64,000 nucleotides of DNA from positions 31,213,398-31,277,397 of the forward strand of contig NC_092577.1 of the NCBI RefSeq assembly GCF_037975245.1, in the 5' to 3' direction. The notes below the pieces were generated by a model. That model worked only from the letters and a program-made list of their open reading frames with translations. It did no database searches and had not been told where the DNA came from. Source of the DNA: Apostichopus japonicus (Eukaryota > Echinodermata > Holothuroidea > Aspidochirotida > Stichopodidae). Within the stretch, counting starts at the first letter, position 1; each line of letters starts with the position of its first letter. Both the position numbers and the translations under genes were made by a program. Below are positions 11,398-26,022 of the stretch, piece after piece.

Positions 11398-13215
11398 ATG
11401 CCTACAATATCTCAGGAACAGAATCAGCAAACAATGACAGAAGTCGCTTCAATGGTCTCCACTGAATTTTTGTCAGGCAAAGAATTCCAATCTACAATTG
11501 AACAGTGTGTGCTGAGAGCCATTGAACAATGTGTGCTGTGAGCTATTGAGGAAACAATTGAAGGTATCAGCGAGCTCATTGATAAACTGGAATCCAGATG
11601 TTTTGATTTAGAAACTTAACTTGATGAGTCACATAAAAGAGAATTTGGAACTAAACCCAACAAACCACAAAGATAGAGGAGGCTCAGCAGTAGACCCAGA
11701 GATCACTAAATGGTATGAAACAATACTCCAGAAGGAACAAAGTTCGGGTGTTTGGAATAAAAGAAAATATTGGGGAGAATGCCACTGACATCATCCTAAA
11801 CATGCAGGCAAAAGAAATATTAGCCTTACAACTGCAGCAGAGCGATAAAGATCGTTGCCACCGTGTTGGTAAAACGTATCCTGGTGCCAGCCGCCCTATC
11901 ATCGTCAAATTCATATCGTAACGACAAAAACAACAGTTGATACAGGCTAGACGAAATTTGAAGTCAACAGGTATTGTGATTAAAGGAGGACCACACCTGG
12001 GCAAACCACGGTGTTTTATGCCAAACCCATAGACACGCAATAGTCATCAACTGCTGGACTCTGGATGGACGAGTTACAGTGTTGGTAAAGACGGCCGACC
12101 AACAAGAAATTAAAGTAATTATAACCATCAACTCTGTTTCTGATCTCATGAAAATATAGCAATGGTATTTATTTCAAAATATTTGTTATTTCAATGCCAC
12201 TCGTAGTTCAGCCTGGGTCATGCTTGGTTTTGTTTTGTATTGTGAGACATTACTTGTACCGTCATGGAAATTTTGCTTTAACTATGAGATTTCATTGTAT
12301 ATACTAATTGGGTATCATATAGTTTTTTGGACACATTACTCACAACTGATGAATATACTCTTTTTTTCAGTGACATCAAAACACTTTTACAAAGGGTGAT
12401 ATATTTCCATTTTCAAATATACCCTAATGAAGATTTTTTTTTTGTATTGAAGTCCGATTTTTGACTTTAACAGGTAACTTGTCCAATTTATAAAGGGAAA
12501 TTTGCAACTTTAACTTTAAGACTTTCCAGTATACAGACTATCAGTTTGTTGAAGAAAATGAAAAGGATATAGCTCCATTTCAATTGTGTCATTATTACAC
12601 AGACGACCGATTTAAAAGTAAAATTGTAACTCAAAAAGCACTTTCCATTATCCATTTTAATTGTACAAGTATATTCATGCTAATTTTTTCCCACCTAGAG
12701 AGTTATTTGAGGGATTTGAAATAGTGATTTCGATGTTATAGCAATAAGTGAGACCTGGTTAAATTCTTTCTCAAATTTAGCACTTTATTAAAATTGATGG
12801 ATATGATATTTTGTCATATTGATAGAAGTGACAAAAGAAGAGGGGCATGGAGTTGCTCTTAATGTTCTCAAAAATAGTCAGTACAAAATGCTAGATAAAA
12901 TATGTATTACAATTAATGATGTTCTCGAATGAATTTCAGTTGAATTTTTTTTTAGAAATGAAGAATAATATTATCATTATAGTTGTCTTTATACAGACAG
13001 CCTGGTTCCTCTATAGATGTTTTCACCAATACGCCTGAAAATTTATACAGACACAAATGAAGTGATGTGTACTTATGCGGTGACTTTAATATTAATCTTC
13101 TTAACTATGAAAATCATATCGGTAGCAGAGACTTTCTAGATATCCTCTTCAGCCTAGATTTGGTTATCTGGCACCGTCGGATCGAGTCACCATATTACAC
13201 CATCTATCAAATAAT
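11398..13215 (+). mobile_element. Decayed LINE retrotransposon (ORF1 and endonuclease part)
   Basis: Two parts of a non-LTR retrotransposon survive with many stops and frameshifts. From the ATG at 11398 to about 12160 the broken frames give an ORF1-like protein: a coiled-coil-like start, then RVFGIKEN, DRCHRVGKTYPGASRPIIVKF and, in another frame, WTLDGRVTVLVK, the order seen in L1/CR1-type ORF1 RNA-binding proteins. From about 12640 an apurinic endonuclease-like domain follows, with AISETWLNS near 12740 and CGDFNINLLNYE near 13077-13112, both hallmark motifs of that domain. No reverse transcriptase follows before 13.3 kb, so the copy is 3'-truncated or interrupted. It is inactive. The CR1/L2-like assignment is tentative. 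Confidence 0.82.
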
Positions 13216-14320
13216 GAGAATCTGATCACATTGTGGTATGAAAACATCTATAACCATATCGAGTAGAATGTATCATTGGTGATATCTTTTTTCTACCAAC
13301 ATTCTGCCAGCCCCGTTTCATCGCAGGAAGCTTTATATATTTGGGCTCATTTTGGTCACCCTTACCCTCCCCCCCCCCCACGTGGCGTGACCAGTCGAGA
13401 GGGACAGGGACGAGAAGAGGGAGAATATGGTAGTGGGAGTTCAGAAAAAGGGGAAGAGGATGGAGAAGGACAATATCTAAAATAGTCGAAGGTGGAGCAA
13501 CAACTTTCGGGACAATAAAGAAAAGAAAAGCAAAGAAAAGCACAGAACAACTCTGTTGATTTCTATCTTGAAGAAAAACTAATTAATAGCACAACCAAGA
13601 AATGTGTCATAGAATTAGCTCCTTTTCGGTATTACAACCTTCTCATAGTTTCCGCTCTAAAGAAGATTTTTACTCAGCCTTCGTTACAACCTCCAGGCTA
13701 CAGAAGCGTAAACCGTTTACCTTCTTCCAAAAAGAATAGATTAATATTAACGTTACTATGTATTATTATATCTAAACATTATGGAAAACTATCCAGATGT
13801 ATAGTCATTTGTGCTGCTTGCGCGCGTGGGCGCATGTGTGTGTGCGTTGCTGTTGCCACGGAAACTAACCTTTACCGAGAAAAAGTCGTAAGTCGAAAAA
13901 TTCGTAAGTAAACTGTGAAATGTCAGTCACGTTTTAGATATATACTTCCGCCCTTATATACGGTACCGCTAAAGACCAAGCCTGCTCACCCATAACCAAA
14001 CTTTCTTCTTTTTAATGTCAGAATATTTTCAGTTAAAAAGTTAATTACATTGTCAACTTGTGACCTTCCTTCCTTATTTATGGGGGATTATTTTCAGGAG
14101 GTAAAACTTCTCGAAGTGAAGTGAAGCTTTGAACTGACTTTTTTTTCCAACGATAACAGGCTTGTCTTGTCTTTTTAAGATGTTGTCTTCTTAAAACATA
14201 GTTTGAGACAAATATTTGGTAACTTTGACCTAAGCCAAAGATTTGTAAAGCGCTAAAGGCGGTACATGGATGACTCCTATACGTCTTACACGTGCAAACG
14301 TACGTGAAGCTAAAACATGC
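13216..14320. other. Intergenic, no gene recognised
   Basis: Contains a C-run followed by a purine-rich stretch (13368-13470) and AT-rich sequence. Short opposing reading frames here are low-complexity shadows. No gene is supported. Confidence 0.4.
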
Positions 14321-15242
14321 GCGCGTATGGAACGCCATTTTTGCATTTATTCAATAATTACAGATATCTTTAATTCATTTCCAGATATCTCTAATTCATT
14401 TCCAGATATCTCTAATTGAAACATATTTGAGATATCAGAAATTGAATTCGAGATATCGAGAATTCGATCATAGATATCCAAAATTGAATTAGAGATATCT
14501 GGAATACATTAAGAGATATCCAAAATGAATTAGAGATATAAAAAATTCGAATTCGAATATGGAACGCCATTTTAACATTTATTCAATAATTACAGATATC
14601 TCTAATTCATTTCCAGATATCTCTAATTCATTTTCAGATATCTCTTAGTCATTTCCAGATATCTCCAATTCATTACCAGATATCTCTATATTTCAATTCA
14701 AGATAATGGAATTCCATTTTCTAGATATCTCTAATTCAATTTTGGATATCTCTAATTCGAAGTCTTGATATCTCTATTTGAAGTTTGGATATCTCTAATT
14801 GCATTCCAGATATCTCTTATTGTATTCCAGATATCTCTAATTCGAATTCTTGATATCTCTAATTCAATTTAGATATCTCTAATTCGAATTCTTGATATCT
14901 TGAATTCAATTTTGGATATCTCGAATTCTTTTCTTGATATCTTGAATTCAATTTTGGATATCTCGAATGCAATTTTGAATATCTCTAAATTCAATTCGAG
15001 ATATCTTAAATAATGTTTCCTTTTTTTGATATCTTTAATTTATTTCTTGATATCTTTAAATTCAATTTAAGATATCTTAAATAAAATTCAATATATCGAA
15101 AATGAAAATTTCTGATATCTCAAATTGAATTCAAGGTATCTTCAATAATTAGATATTTCTTTAATTTAATTCGAGATATCTAAAATTAATTGAAGATATC
15201 TCTAATTATTGAATAAATGTTAACATGGCGTTCCATACGCGC
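14321..15242. mobile_element. Palindromic element with GATATC-phased interior, copy 1
   Basis: The termini are inverted repeats beginning GCGCGTATGGAACGCCAT and continuing into TTTATTCAATAATTA. The roughly 850-bp interior is a tandem array of about 20-21 bases per unit, each with a GATATC palindrome followed by CTAATTC-type sequence. The terminal sequence occurs again internally at about 14559-14600, so the element looks partly duplicated or nested. There is no coding capacity and no clear target-site duplication. It is related in design and in terminal sequence to the element at 49934. Confidence 0.78.
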
Positions 15243-18126
<2,884 letters not shown>

Positions 18127-19076
18127 GGTATATATATTACATTCTTAAATTAAATATTCTATTAATACCTTTATAAATAAACCCCACCAGGAAACAAGAA
18201 ATTGTTGAGTATTGACTCTCGCCAGCCTTATTATTGTAAATTTGGATAATGATTCAGCGCAAAGCTTTCAAAATGTCAGAAACCCACGTTTCCTATAATA
18301 ACACATATACTAAAGTGGTGTAACCCTTCAATTGAATAACAGCAAAAAACTGTTGTAACTTTTAGTCATTTTTATGAATCAAATAATGTCGGATTTTGGC
18401 TGACAATTATTTTTTTACAAAGGGACATCTGGTCGTCTCCGACCGTGACTGTATAGCCGCAACCCTAATTGTTGTCCTTCTTATATTATGTAATTAGTCG
18501 AAAGTATAACGCCCCGCTTGAAGAATCCAAAACGGTGCGTGGTTTGGTTGGGACATTAAAGTCTAAGTTGAGGCATACTCTGAACCCATTTCATGTTGAT
18601 ACTACTGTTGCATGGGATAGTGTTGTCGTCCATGCATTAACAACTTGATATAAATATCTAGTTTGATGTCCACATCACTGTCTTTTGACTAATAAACATC
18701 GAGTTTGCATTGATGCATGGTATGATTTGTATAGTCAAATTACCGAAGCATGAAAACAGGATTAACTTTGGTTAATATCAGCTTTACAAAATTGCTATCA
18801 CTCATTTTGTTAATGCCTTTTTTTTTTAAAAGTTGTTCTGTCAGTGGTTTTCTCATTAAGGCATATATCGCCAGTTTTTTTCCCTCTAACGATGCAATAT
18901 TTGTTCTGAATCGGTGAGTTCTCTAAACAATAGGACGGTTAAGATATTATAATATTATAAATATTATACAAAAAAAAAGAAGAAGAAGAAAAAGAAGAAG
19001 AAATTGGAAAGAAATTCATTGAAGTAAAACAAAACGTTTTTTTTTTCCCCGCCTTTCTTTCTTTTCAAAACTGTTT
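18127..19076. other. Upstream region of the VWC gene, no gene recognised
   Basis: AT-rich sequence with a GAAGAA run near 18980 and no coding frame. Its distal part may contain regulatory sequence of the gene starting at 19197. Confidence 0.35.
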
Positions 19077-19084
19077 TATATAAA
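19077..19084 (+). promoter_or_regulatory. Candidate TATA box of the VWC gene
   Basis: TATATAAA lies 113 bases upstream of the ATG at 19197, preceded by a pyrimidine tract and followed by GC-richer sequence. It is the only good TATA motif close to the first coding exon, but in this AT-rich genome the match alone is weak. Confidence 0.45.
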
Positions 19085-19196
19085 AGAAGCTGCAATAGAT
19101 AACACAAGTCTAGATCAACTTTGATGTTGGAAGTAATTCTTCAGTCTTCTTAAAGTAAAATTTGTTCTTACGGAGTGGTAAACACAGCTCATCAGT

Positions 19197-19692
19197 ATGA
19201 CTACCAGCCTGTTTCTCGCCGCATTAGCTCTGGGAGTATTCCCTTCTGTGTTATCTGAATGTAAGTTTTACTTTTATTTTGGTTTCCTCAAAAATGTGTT
19301 CGTGTGTTAGGCAGATGATTTTGTTCAGTGGCGCAAGGCCGGGGTGGGGGTTCGGGGTGGGGGTTCGCGGTGGGGGTTTCGGGGTGGGCATCGGCCTCAC
19401 CTAACGTCGTCAGTCGAGGGGAAATGGTACAGTCGGGGGATTATTTTGGCATTCAGACGGGGGGTGTGGGGGGGGGGGAATAGTCCATCTCTGCCGATGC
19501 ATTACACACCCAACTCCTTAATCTTGGGGGAGGGGCGGACCCAGGGAGGGTGCCTAGTGCCCCCCTCCCCGATCTCTACCACTTCTGGACTTTTTTTTTT
19601 CATTTTGGGGGGCAAAGATAACCTACAAATATAATTTATTTGTCAAAACCAAGGTACGTGCGTGTGTGTCTGTGTATATGTTAATGGATATT

Positions 19693-19724
<32 letters not shown>

Positions 19725-22247
19725 TCATCCTCAAAACATGCCCGAACAAACTAGAATCTTCCGTAAGTTTGTAGGTCTTGTAAATGAAACGACAAGTGGT
19801 TCTGAGAAAACTGATTTCAGAAGTTCGGTGCTTTGAAGTAAATGAAAATTTCTTCTGAATGATATCGGCCAGTGGTGCAGGGAGACCAGTTTGGAATGCA
19901 GCAACCAATGGTGCCGTTTTGGAATTGGTTTTATACGTCAATGTTTTCAGTGCGGGGTTTGCTTTTTGGCCTTTTTTGATGGCATTTAAATAGAACCCCG
20001 AAAATACTGTCTGTTGAGGATTCAGGTGTTGTGACAGTTCTTTTGTGCGAGAATCAGAATCGACGCTATCGAGGAACATGCGTCGAATGCGCAACGCTTG
20101 ACTGTATATGGAATGTTTCTGGTACAATATGAAGTGGGATGGCAGTTATGCTCGTTCGTGGGTTTATTTGAACTAGTCTCTTCTGAGTGAGCCATTTTGT
20201 ATAGGATCACAGTGAACGTCAGTGTCTACAAATATCTGCAGTGAATTTGATTTTTTGATGAAACGAGTTGGTGGAGAGATATTTAGGCTATAAATAACGC
20301 CAGTATAGGTCCACCGTCACCGCAATGTTATTCTAATAACTACTTTTAGGTGTTTTCTATGGTTGACACGTAGGGGATGGGTAGTGTACACCCCCACCCC
20401 ACCCCCAACACACATCCCATGAATCCGCCATTGTATAATAGCTCTTGTTTGTAACCTCATGATCAAATTCGGGTTATATATTTATTCATTTCTATTTAAA
20501 CACAGCATCATCATCATCATCGTATTCTAGCTACAGCTTTGATGTCTTCCAAATGAGGCCATGTGCCTATAACGGCAAATTTTACATGCATGGCCAAACA
20601 TGGGAACCGTTACCATGTGCGTCTTGTACCTGTAGGAACCTCATCAGCTACTGCACCATAGACACTTGTCCAGCTTGCGACGGATCACTGACGGAACCCG
20701 TAGGAGACCAGTGCTGTGGTACATGCGATGGCGAGACAGTTGGTAAGTTTATACTATACTTACACCCAGGGGCGGACTGGTTCTTAAAACCGGCCCGGGC
20801 ATTTTTCCACCTAGACCGGCCCATTATTCATTGATATGCTACTTACATAGTGATCGCCGTCCTGTGGAAGGGGTCTAAGGGGAGGGGTGCCCCCCCCTTG
20901 AGATTTTTTTTTGGAAGTTAAGGACTGCCTAGATGCAAAATGGTGCTATATTTCTTCATTTTGTAGGTTACAATAATCCTTGAAAAATGACCCAAAAATA
21001 ATTTTCCAGAAGCAACATTTGATTAATCTGAGGAAAGTTAAAAACGTAAACAAAAGTAGACAAAAATATATGTTTTACATTGGAGTTTATGTAGTTTTTC
21101 AAGCATTTTGTGACAACATGCTGTAAAAATGAATTCTGATTCCCACAGTTAAACATATATTTCTACACAGCCCGTCTGTATTCTATTAACTACTGTGAAA
21201 ATGGGCTGTAATATTTACCAGGCTCCCCAGCCCACCGGGCCACCGGCCCACCGGGCATTGCCCAAATTCCCGTATGGCCAATCCGCCACTGCTTACACCG
21301 TAACGTTGTACGCGCGATCTGGAATTTATAACCTCTGTGTAATAGTAACACAAGTGACCTGGTTCATTTTGGCGGGGTTAATCACAAAATAAGCCAACCG
21401 GGGGGGGGGTGGATGGGAAGGGGGGGGGGTTCGGTACAGTAAGAGAAAACTAGAAGGGTTCGACGTGAAACTGGTATATATATATATATATATATATATT
21501 GCCGATTCTTTGGTAACAAAGTTTGTAGGATCGCAGAAATAAAAACCATGAATCCAGACTAACTATTGGGTATCCAACCATATGTTACTTAAGATCCATA
21601 GATAGCCATGCCTTTAACTTGTAACACACGGTACCTTTACCAACTGACACTGTACTACGTGAGTGTCACGGTTTACCGTGAGATTCGCGGTTCAGTTGCG
21701 CAAAAATCATTATAACCAGCAAAACAAAGTCAAGCAGATTAAAAACGATGCGTTTTATTTCATTATTTTTAGAACGTCTTGTGAAATTTTCCAGGTTTCG
21801 GACATCAATCTCCAGTTCTTCAGGGTGTGTGTGTGTGTGTGTGTGTGTGGAGGGGATGAGTGGGGGGGGGGGGTTGAAGCAGTTTGCGCCTGATGGTCTT
21901 TAATACATTATTTCAAATGGAGTCTGGATTTCTATATTGATCAATAATAAGATATTCAAAAACAAAGATTTTGTTCAGTGTTTCTCAAACAGTACCAACT
22001 TTGTTCAACGTTTATACTTCTCTCTCCTCCCCCCTCCCACCCCTCCCAATCCCCAGAGCCAAATGAGGAGGATTTCTGTGTCTGGAGAGGCGTAACGTAC
22101 CAGAATGGAGACAGCTTTACACTAAACCCCTGCACTGATTGTACTTGTGAAGCTGGCAAAGGTAAATGCGAGGTGCGTTCTTGTGGACCTCCAGAGTGTG
22201 ATGATCCTGTCGAAGTTGAGGGTGAATGCTGTCTAGTCTGCCCATAG
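19197..22247 (+). CDS. Secreted protein with two VWC domains (complete, 163 residues)
   Basis: Three coding exons join in frame: 19197-19260, 20506-20742 and 22057-22247, all junctions phase 1 with GT-AG ends. Residues 1-20 form a signal peptide (MTTSLFLAALALG start, Ala/Val/Leu core). Residues 22-33 are a Ser/Tyr-rich linker. VWC 1 runs from Cys41 to Cys95, VWC 2 from Cys108 to Cys162, each with ten cysteines and the ECC.VC or QCCGTC end typical of the family. The protein should be extracellular; related VWC proteins bind TGF-beta/BMP ligands or matrix, but nothing here specifies a ligand. It is the closest complete relative of the exon pairs at 420 and 3641, with the same exon plan. The TAG stop falls one base before a GTAAGT donor, so the last intron lies in the 3' UTR. 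Confidence 0.88.
19735..20215 (-). mobile_element. Reverse-transcriptase fragment, Penelope-like or related retroelement (antisense, intronic)
   Basis: The minus strand reads IYSQALRIRRMF, then DSRTKELSQHL, then further down PLVAAFQTGLPAPLADII. This order matches the C-terminal part of reverse transcriptases whose signature is IPYSQALRLRRIC followed by an acidic block and a T(Y/F)-P-LP-(I/L)I segment, known from Penelope-like and some other retroelements. The upstream HPTSYCTRNIPY is in a neighbouring frame, so one frameshift has occurred. It lies inside intron 1 of the VWC gene in antisense orientation and ends beside a (TA)n tract. It is a dead fragment. Confidence 0.68.
20767..21291. mobile_element. 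hAT-like non-autonomous element with exact 8-bp duplication
   Basis: The 525-bp element begins CAGGGGCGGACTGG and ends CCAATCCGCCACTG, imperfect inverted termini. CTTACACC is duplicated exactly at 20759-20766 and 21292-21299. It sits in intron 2 of the VWC gene, shortly after the donor at 20743. The interior has no transposase. Terminal motif and target duplication point to the hAT superfamily, but its sequence differs from the other hAT-like families in the window. Confidence 0.88.
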
Positions 22248-22284
22248 TGTAAGTATATATACAATACAGTATTGCTTTCATGTA

Positions 22285-22770
22285 CACCATTAACCCCACC
22301 TAACCCACCCACCCACCCCAACCACCCCTCCATGGCCTGCCTTCCACCAACTTGAAACTATCAACCAGATGATTCATTTACACCATTCACCCCACCCACC
22401 CCTGGCCTTCCTTCCACCAACTTGAAACTATCCACCCGAGGATTCATTTACACCATTCACCCCACCCCACCGACCCACCCCTGGCCTTCCTTCCACCAAC
22501 TTGAAACTATCAACCAGATGATTCATTTACACCATTCACCCCACCCCACCCGACCCAACCCTGGCTTTCCTTCCACCAGCTTGAAACTATTCACCCGAGG
22601 TTTCATTTACACCATTAACCCCACCCAACCCACCCCACCCCTCCATTGCCTGCCTTCCACCAGCTTGAAACTATCCACCCCATGATTCATTTACACCATT
22701 CACCTCACCCCACCCGACCCACCCCTGGCCTTCCTTCCACCAACTTGAAGCTATCCACCAGTTGATTCAT
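22285..22770. repeat. About 70-80 bp C-rich minisatellite in the 3' UTR intron
   Basis: A unit built from CTTCCTTCCACCAACTTGAA, ACTATC, GATTCATTTACACCATT and a CACCCCACCC tract recurs six to seven times, with length changes in the C-rich part. It lies in the intron that follows the VWC stop codon. Confidence 0.88.
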
Positions 22771-23296
22771 TTCTTCAAACATATCGTTTACGTGCAGTGG
22801 CGTGCACACGATTTCAAAGGTGGGGGTGGATGGGTGGTTGGTTGGGGCCGGGAGGATGAAATTCCAGGCCTATTATGGTCAGGGCATGATCGAGCCTTTA
22901 TGAACGGGCTGTAGGCGAACCATAAATGTTTGCAGAGGGGTATGGCTGTGTGGTCGTTGAATGCGACTCCCACGTTGGGGGGGGGGTCTATGGGTCCACA
23001 GGGCAAACAAAAACAAGGACAAAAAACAACTTAGGTCTATAATTTAGGCCTAAAGGCAAGGTTCTACTTATTAATACTGTTGAGTTTGAATAAAAGAGAA
23101 ACAACAGACGATGTATATGGGTGGCATGACCACCCCTCCCCCTCCCCTCCCATCCCCCCCAGTCTTTCATTGATGATATGTCGGTACTTCTACTTAAAAG
23201 CTTTCCAATCTTTATTTGGTACATAAAGTTAGACTGATACAGAGAAATGCAACTTGTGTATTATTGTGTGTTCGCTTTTCATTTCCACTTTTGCAG

Positions 23297-23400
23297 CAAC
23301 TGTTGGTTTCGACGTGATATTGAAATAACCCGGACCAGACCCATGATGGATTCCTCGACGAAGGGATGTAGCATAATAAAAGTAAAATATGATATTCGTT
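23297..23400 (+). other. 3' UTR exon and polyadenylation signal of the VWC gene
   Basis: A CTTTTGCAG acceptor ends at 23296, pairing with the donor at 22249. AATAAA lies at 23375-23380. Read in the old phase, the exon starts with codons for TVGFDVILK followed by TAA, which suggests it was once the coding terminal exon (see findings). Confidence 0.6.
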
Positions 23401-25639
23401 AGTTTGCTGTTTAATCCAGAAATATTAATTATAATAAATACTAATAAAATACTACTACTAATAATAATGCCATTGTGTTTTTAGTGAATTAATTAATACA
23501 TTAATACATTTATTAATACATTTGTTTTGTTTAAAACACAATTCGGCGGTTTCAATAGTATTAACAAGATTTAGTGGTTGAAAAAAAAAAGCAATCTTAT
23601 TTTGGTATATCTCCAGAGCAGAGTTTGATATGTTCACTTAGTGAAAAGAAGGTTTGTTACAACACAGCAAGAACAAGGAGGTAAAATTGGAAGTAGCTTA
23701 TAGGAGAGAGGAAACAACTCAAAATATCAGTCATTTGAAAGATATTTGTGATCGGAGTTATATCTTAATATTTTTGAGCGTTTATGATTATTGTGTTAAA
23801 TCTGTTTGTTCAATTATGACTATCTTAAACTACAGTTTTCATTCTTGTATTTCGTTTTAAAATATATTTGGTTCAAGTACAAGCTGAGCAGGGGTGGGGG
23901 GGGGGTGGGGTGGTATGTGAGAGAGAGAGAGAGGTGGAGAGAGAGACAGACAGACATACATATACATAGAGAGAAACACGGATTCCGTTTGGAGTTTAAA
24001 TGGCTGATCATATAATGTTTTGAATGTGCATAGCTAAAATGTTACGACTTTTTTTTGGATATAAACACCCAGATAGTGAGTTAGACGTTATTGTTCAGCC
24101 GTTTTCTCCGACAGCTCAATGGACTTCATCCCAAAGTCAAGATGATAACATTTTCTTTACTGTCTTAGTCTAGTTGATTGACTCTGCACAACAATGCATG
24201 AGGACAAGAAAATCCCAAGTCTTCCTTTATTAAGGGACGGGGGAGGGGATGGGTGGGTGGGTGGGTGGGTGGGGATAGAGTTTTTTAAGACTAGTTTTCC
24301 CAGGTACTTAATTAGAACGAAAAAACAAAAGATTAACGGATACAAAACCCAATTGTTTTCTAACTTTCGAGCAACATTTCCTTCTGAAAGTTTGATTCAA
24401 ATCTTAGTAGTGTGTCGCTGATATTGTTTCACAATGTCTCGAGCTTATTGCACTTACACACCGCTATTGATTGCTACTTAAATAAATTAAAGTTGTCATT
24501 TTACTTACAATTTCAATGTGCATATACGTATCTTAAGTTAAAGAGTACGATTTACCAACTATATTAAAAGTTCAATGCAATCAGAAAATTGCTTGAGTTT
24601 GTTCTTTGCTAACACTGCAGTTCGCTGTTCGCTATACAGACTGAAAGATATATAGGGAACACATTCAATAGTCCAATCTGCTACTTAAAAAAAACTACCC
24701 CCCCCCCAATACCCTCTTCCCTCTCCAATCTTAATACCATGTTCCTTGGGCCTACTCTGCCTTTCGTATATGTCTGGTTATGGATGTCTTAAGAAAGGTG
24801 GATTATTTCTGCTAAGTGAATCTTTCGTTAATATCTGCAAATAGAAAAATGGAACAAAGTAGTTTGTGACGTCATCATGTATTTGGCTGATCTCTGTTTC
24901 AAAGATGTGACTTTTCTTATATTATCTTCTGTTTGTTGACTTCTCGTTGTTGAAAGCTCCTGTATAAGACAAACTGTTAAAGATGACGTAACCCCTCCCG
25001 CCCCACCCCCCCCTCGCGTTACGTCCTTACTGTAGACCGCCGTGCTCGAGATTCAGTGTTAGTAGCCTATAGGTTATCGGCCGCTGATTCCTTGTCGACG
25101 GTACTAACATTCTTAGCAACAGATTGTCTAGTTTCGCGGACTATAGACAGAAACCGATATTGATACTGTTCCAGGCAACGAATGTAAAATGACCAACCAT
25201 GATGAAGGGTCATGTGACGTGCCCTCAAGTGCTACTAACATATTATTTAGCCCCTTGTCAGTTCAAAGAGATAAGCGTTCTGTAGATAACCGAACGCCAC
25301 TTTAACGGGCATTATGGTAAATTTGAGAATAATTGCTATAGGTTTGGAGGTTAACGTTGTTTAGATATGCTTTGCGTCACGTAAAATGGTTGATCTGCAT
25401 GTACCGTGGCTACTATTCGAACATCTACTGTCAGGGTCCTTTAGATTGCTACGGCGGTCACTTCTGTCATGTCATACGCACTTGTGTACGTGCAAACACG
25501 GCAAGGAATGCGATAGCCACGATATCATGACTTTAGTTGTTGTAGAATATACAGTACACGCGCGCAGAGAGGGAAAAAAAGTTACAGCGCGGTTTCATTT
25601 TCAGTAAGAAGTCAAGAATCAAGCGCCTATCTAAGGCGC
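23401..25639. other. Intergenic, no gene recognised
   Basis: AT-rich sequence with a G-run and GA-repeat (23890-23950), a GGGTG run (24240-24275) and C-runs. No coding exon or RNA gene is supported. Around 25200 a stretch resembles the duplicated sequence at 8590-8630. Confidence 0.4.
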
Positions 25640-26022
25640 TGTAACATAGCTCTACTTTCTACAAGAATTTAAGTAACCTTTTCTAGCGCCAAGGCGCTGT
25701 AACAGATCTCTGCATCAAATATCAATTGTGGTGATGAAATCGTGTTCGAAATGCACAGGGTGTATAGCCTCTTCAGGTATAGTTAGGCGATACATAGCAA
25801 GCCAATGAATATACGCAGTCGCTTTACCATGTTTACGCACAAGCGCGTTCATGAGATATTACACAAATAATGAATGGTTATGAGTCGCAATTTAAGGACA
25901 TTAATATTAACAATTTCGAGGAAGCAATAAACCTTGCGCAAGATCGTGATACGTGGCGGAGGTTAATCACTGAGCATGTCGGATAGACGAGACTCAACTT
26001 ACTACTACTACTACTACTATGA
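25640..26022 (+). mobile_element. LINE 3' end fragment, copy 1
   Basis: From about 25883 a frame reads FEEAINLAQDRDTWRRL and ends HVG-stop; AQDR..WR.L is the usual C-terminal motif of one group of LINE proteins. An (ACT)n tail follows at about 25998-26020. The whole 380-base stretch, including non-coding sequence upstream, matches 39615-39985 closely, so both come from the same inserted family. Confidence 0.7.

Noticed and set aside
11684-12149. Minus-strand frames over the LINE ORF1 relic
   Set aside because: Shadow frames of the plus-strand ORF1 remnant.
19327-20440. hAT-like termini CAGTGGCGCAAGG and GAATCCGCCATTG as one element
   Set aside because: The flanking 8-base sequences differ (ATTTTGTT and TATAATAG) and the termini do not match well, so they are probably ends of different decayed elements.
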